Origin: Syntrophomonadaceae bacterium
Lineage (GTDB): Bacteria > Bacillota > Dethiobacteria > DTU022
NCBI GenBank assembly: GCA_007136055.1
Contig: SLHT01000130.1
Coordinates: forward strand, 1 to 6,782
Length of the DNA: 6,782 bases
Direction of reading: 5' to 3'
A program made the translations under genes and the position numbers. This document shows, piece by piece, positions 4,756 to 6,782 of this stretch. The notes under the pieces were generated by a model. It was not told where the DNA came from. It was given only the letters and a program-made list of their open reading frames with translations, and ran no database searches. Within the stretch, counting starts at the first letter, position 1. Each line of letters starts with the position of its first letter.

Positions 4756-6612
4756 ATGAGAGACACTAATTTTTTTAAAGCTGATTTGCGGGAATTAAAG
4801 TTTGTAATGTACGAGCAGTTTAAAATGAATCGCCTGTTTGAAAATCCATATTATGAGGACTGGAATGAAGAAAGCTGCAACCTGGTGCTTGAAGAAGCCA
4901 ACAAGTATTGCAATAATATTGCCGGTCCGACTTTCGGATTGGTTGAGGAGGATCCCCCGGCTTTTAATGCCGGTGATAACACGGTAAAAATTAACCCACT
5001 CTTTAAAGAAGCTTATGAAAAGGGCGTTAAAGAATCCGGTTGGCAGTCAATGATCATTCCCACGCAGTATGGTGGAGATGGAGCACCATATACTTTAACC
5101 ATGGCTGTATATGAAATGTTATGTGCTGCCAGTCCTGCACTGTCCATGTTTTTAGGCGGCCCCGGTGTTATTGCTAATTTAATTGGTGAACACGGCACTC
5201 CTGAGCAGAAAAAACGATGGAATCCGAAGCTGGTTACCGGAGAGTGGAACGGAACGATGGTTTTAACCGAATCTGATGCCGGCTCTGATGTCGGGGCAAT
5301 TCGTTGTAAAGCCGTAAAGCAGGACGATGGTTCCTATCTGATCAGTGGCAATAAAATTTTCATATCAAACGGTGAACATGATGTTAATGAAAATATTATT
5401 CACATGGTATTAGCCCGCATCGAAGGGGACAAGCCTGGAACAAAAGGTCTTTCATTATTTATTGTTCCCAAGATGAAGGTGGGGGAAGATGGTGAAATGA
5501 CCGGTGAAGCCAATGATGTTATCTGCGGAAGCATCGAGCACAAAATGGGCTTGCATGGTTCACCAACCTGTACGCTATACTTTGGCGAAAATGGAGGCTG
5601 CCAGGGTTATCTGCTGGGTGAAGGAACCGAGGGCAAGGGTATCAAACAAATGTTTACCCTGCTCAATGAAGCCCGCATCATGACCGGACATATGGCTAAT
5701 GCGCAGGCGGCAGCTTCTTATTACAACGCTCTGGCCTTTGCCCGTGAAAGAATCCAGGGGGTGGAATTAAGCCTGGTGAGAAATCCGGACGCCAAAAGTG
5801 TGCCGATTATAAAGCATGCTGATGTCCGCAGAATGCTGATGGAAATGAAGTCGCTTACTGAAGCCTGCCGTGCTCTGGTGGTGAAGCTTTGCATGCATGT
5901 TGATCTGTCCGCTGCGCTGCATGAAAGTGATCCTGAGGAAGCAGCAGTTCACGAGCGTAAAGTAGATCTGTTAACTCCCCTGGTCAAAGCATTTCTCAGT
6001 GATCAATCCTGGAGGATTTGTGAACTGGCAATTCAGGTTCACGGCGGTTATGGTTATATAGTTGATTATCCTGTTGAACAATACGCCCGTAATGTAAAAA
6101 TTCTTTCTATCTATGAGGGTACCAACCACATTCAATCTTTAGATTTTGTTGGCCGTAAAATGCCTATGAATAATGGGGCAGATTTTCAGAATTTAGTTAA
6201 AGAAATTAAAGATTTCTGTGAGCAAAATAAGGAACACCCAGCACTTGCTGATGAAGTTTCCAGGCTTGCCGACATGACCGATACCGTTAATGGAAGTCTG
6301 GCGATTATGTTTAACTGGCTTAATCCGGATAAGTTTGTCCAACTGCCGGCGAATGCCAATAAAATTCTGGAGATGGTATCCCTGGTCGTTTGCGCATGGT
6401 TGATCCTTGATGCTGCGGTAGTTTCAGCGAAAGCGGTCTCAGGGCTGTCTGAAAGCGATCCCGATTATTATTTTTACGAAGGGAAAATTGCTTCTGCCCG
6501 GTACTTCTGTCGCCAAATTTTACCTGTGGCCGGGATTCGCGCAAGCTCTCTGGCCCTGGAAGATATGTCATTTATTTCCTTAAAAGACGAATCATTTTCC
6601 ACTGCCTGGTAG
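4756..6612 (+). CDS. Large acyl-CoA dehydrogenase of the DmdC-like (3-methylmercaptopropionyl-CoA dehydrogenase) class
   Basis: 618 residues, about 230 longer than the other two ACADs. An N-terminal extension (about 1-80) precedes the ACAD core, and after the core come roughly 150 residues matching the extra C-terminal helical domain of this class. The core has an intact FAD loop TESDAGSD (171-178), the second FAD segment SGNKIFISNGEHD (197-209), HGGYGY (429-434), and IYEGTNHIQSLDFVGRK (452-468), in which E454 is the expected catalytic base. The YEGTNxIQxxDxxGRK signature is typical of DmdC and related medium/short-chain enzymes. It should be a complete FAD enzyme oxidising an acyl-CoA to an enoyl-CoA. 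The gap and inverted repeat upstream leave open whether it is transcribed with the five-gene block. The annotated DMSP substrate of the named relative should not be assumed here. Confidence 0.92.
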   Translation: MRDTNFFKADLRELKFVMYEQFKMNRLFENPYYEDWNEESCNLVLEEANKYCNNIAGPTFGLVEEDPPAFNAGDNTVKINPLFKEAYEKGVKESGWQSMIIPTQYGGDGAPYTLTMAVYEMLCAASPALSMFLGGPGVIANLIGEHGTPEQKKRWNPKLVTGEWNGTMVLTESDAGSDVGAIRCKAVKQDDGSYLISGNKIFISNGEHDVNENIIHMVLARIEGDKPGTKGLSLFIVPKMKVGEDGEMTGEANDVICGSIEHKMGLHGSPTCTLYFGENGGCQGYLLGEGTEGKGIKQMFTLLNEARIMTGHMANAQAAASYYNALAFARERIQGVELSLVRNPDAKSVPIIKHADVRRMLMEMKSLTEACRALVVKLCMHVDLSAALHESDPEEAAVHERKVDLLTPLVKAFLSDQSWRICELAIQVHGGYGYIVDYPVEQYARNVKILSIYEGTNHIQSLDFVGRKMPMNNGADFQNLVKEIKDFCEQNKEHPALADEVSRLADMTDTVNGSLAIMFNWLNPDKFVQLPANANKILEMVSLVVCAWLILDAAVVSAKAVSGLSESDPDYYFYEGKIASARYFCRQILPVAGIRASSLALEDMSFISLKDESFSTAW

Positions 6613-6634
6613 GTATGAATTGGCGAGTCTAACC

Positions 6635-6690
6635 CATGTCTGCCGGAAAGAGTCACCATGCTAAGCAGAGTTGCCAAACCGGCAGACATG
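6635..6690 (+). terminator. Candidate terminator hairpin (12-bp perfect stem) after the last gene
   Basis: CATGTCTGCCGG (6635-6646) and CCGGCAGACATG (6679-6690) are exact reverse complements around a 32-base loop, beginning 22 bp after the final stop codon. A second, outer 7-bp match (TCTAACC 6628-6634 with GGTTAGA 6715-6721) could extend the fold. Only a short CTTTTCT follows the inner stem, so intrinsic termination is possible but not clear. A repeat element or structured RNA end are alternatives. Confidence 0.4.
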
Positions 6691-6782
6691 TAACCCTACT
6701 TTTCTATAAGTTAAGGTTAGAGATCATAGCGGGGGGGGGTAAATGTAAAAAAAATTATCAGAATATATATAATAGATACAAA
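6691..6782. other. AT-rich non-coding tail with a G9 run and a promoter-like -10 element
   Basis: No gene is seen here. The stretch holds nine consecutive G (6731-6739), an A-rich segment, and TATAAT at 6768-6773 in an alternating AT context. The sequence 17 bp upstream of TATAAT is a poor -35 match. It may be the promoter region of a gene beyond the window edge. Confidence 0.35.

Overview
The window holds one plus-strand block of acyl-CoA metabolism genes. The organism looks like an anaerobic, low-to-mid GC Gram-positive of the Clostridia type (Pelotomaculum/Desulfotomaculum-like relatives are plausible). This is inferred from strong purine-rich Shine-Dalgarno sites such as AAAGGAGGT, ATG starts, moderate GC by eye, and several acyl-CoA dehydrogenases with no oxygenase in view. 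No sequence here fixes the taxon.

Layout. Positions 1-153 are the C-terminal tail of a nitronate monooxygenase-like flavoprotein. Positions 192-4646 are five closely spaced genes: a thiolase-superfamily protein without the usual cysteines, a stand-alone zinc-ribbon/OB-fold DUF35 protein, a MaoC-type hydratase, and two adjacent acyl-CoA dehydrogenases (ACADs). A 109-bp gap with a 9-bp perfect inverted repeat precedes a third, large ACAD of the DmdC-like class (4756-6612). The last 170 bp contain no gene, but do contain a perfect 12-bp inverted repeat, a run of nine G and an AT-rich promoter-like end.

How the genes may work together. The five central families (thiolase-like, DUF35, MaoC, ACAD, ACAD) are those of the actinobacterial igr steroid side-chain module (Ltp2, ChsH2, ChsH1, ChsE1/ChsE2), without its cytochrome P450. 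The first ACAD keeps a catalytic glutamate at the isovaleryl-CoA dehydrogenase position (E246) but lacks the conserved FAD-contacting arginine of the RxxF(G) motif. The second has the arginine (R273) but no glutamate at either known base position. This complementary loss suggests an obligate heteromer. The thiolase-like protein lacks cysteine at both classical catalytic positions, which suits a retro-aldol lyase better than a Claisen thiolase. The working hypothesis is an anaerobic pathway in which an acyl-CoA, perhaps beta-branched, is desaturated, hydrated to a beta-hydroxyacyl-CoA and cleaved by an aldolase, bypassing the 3-hydroxyacyl-CoA dehydrogenase step. The substrate cannot be read from the sequence. 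A BbsAB-like benzoylsuccinyl-CoA thiolase role is the main alternative.
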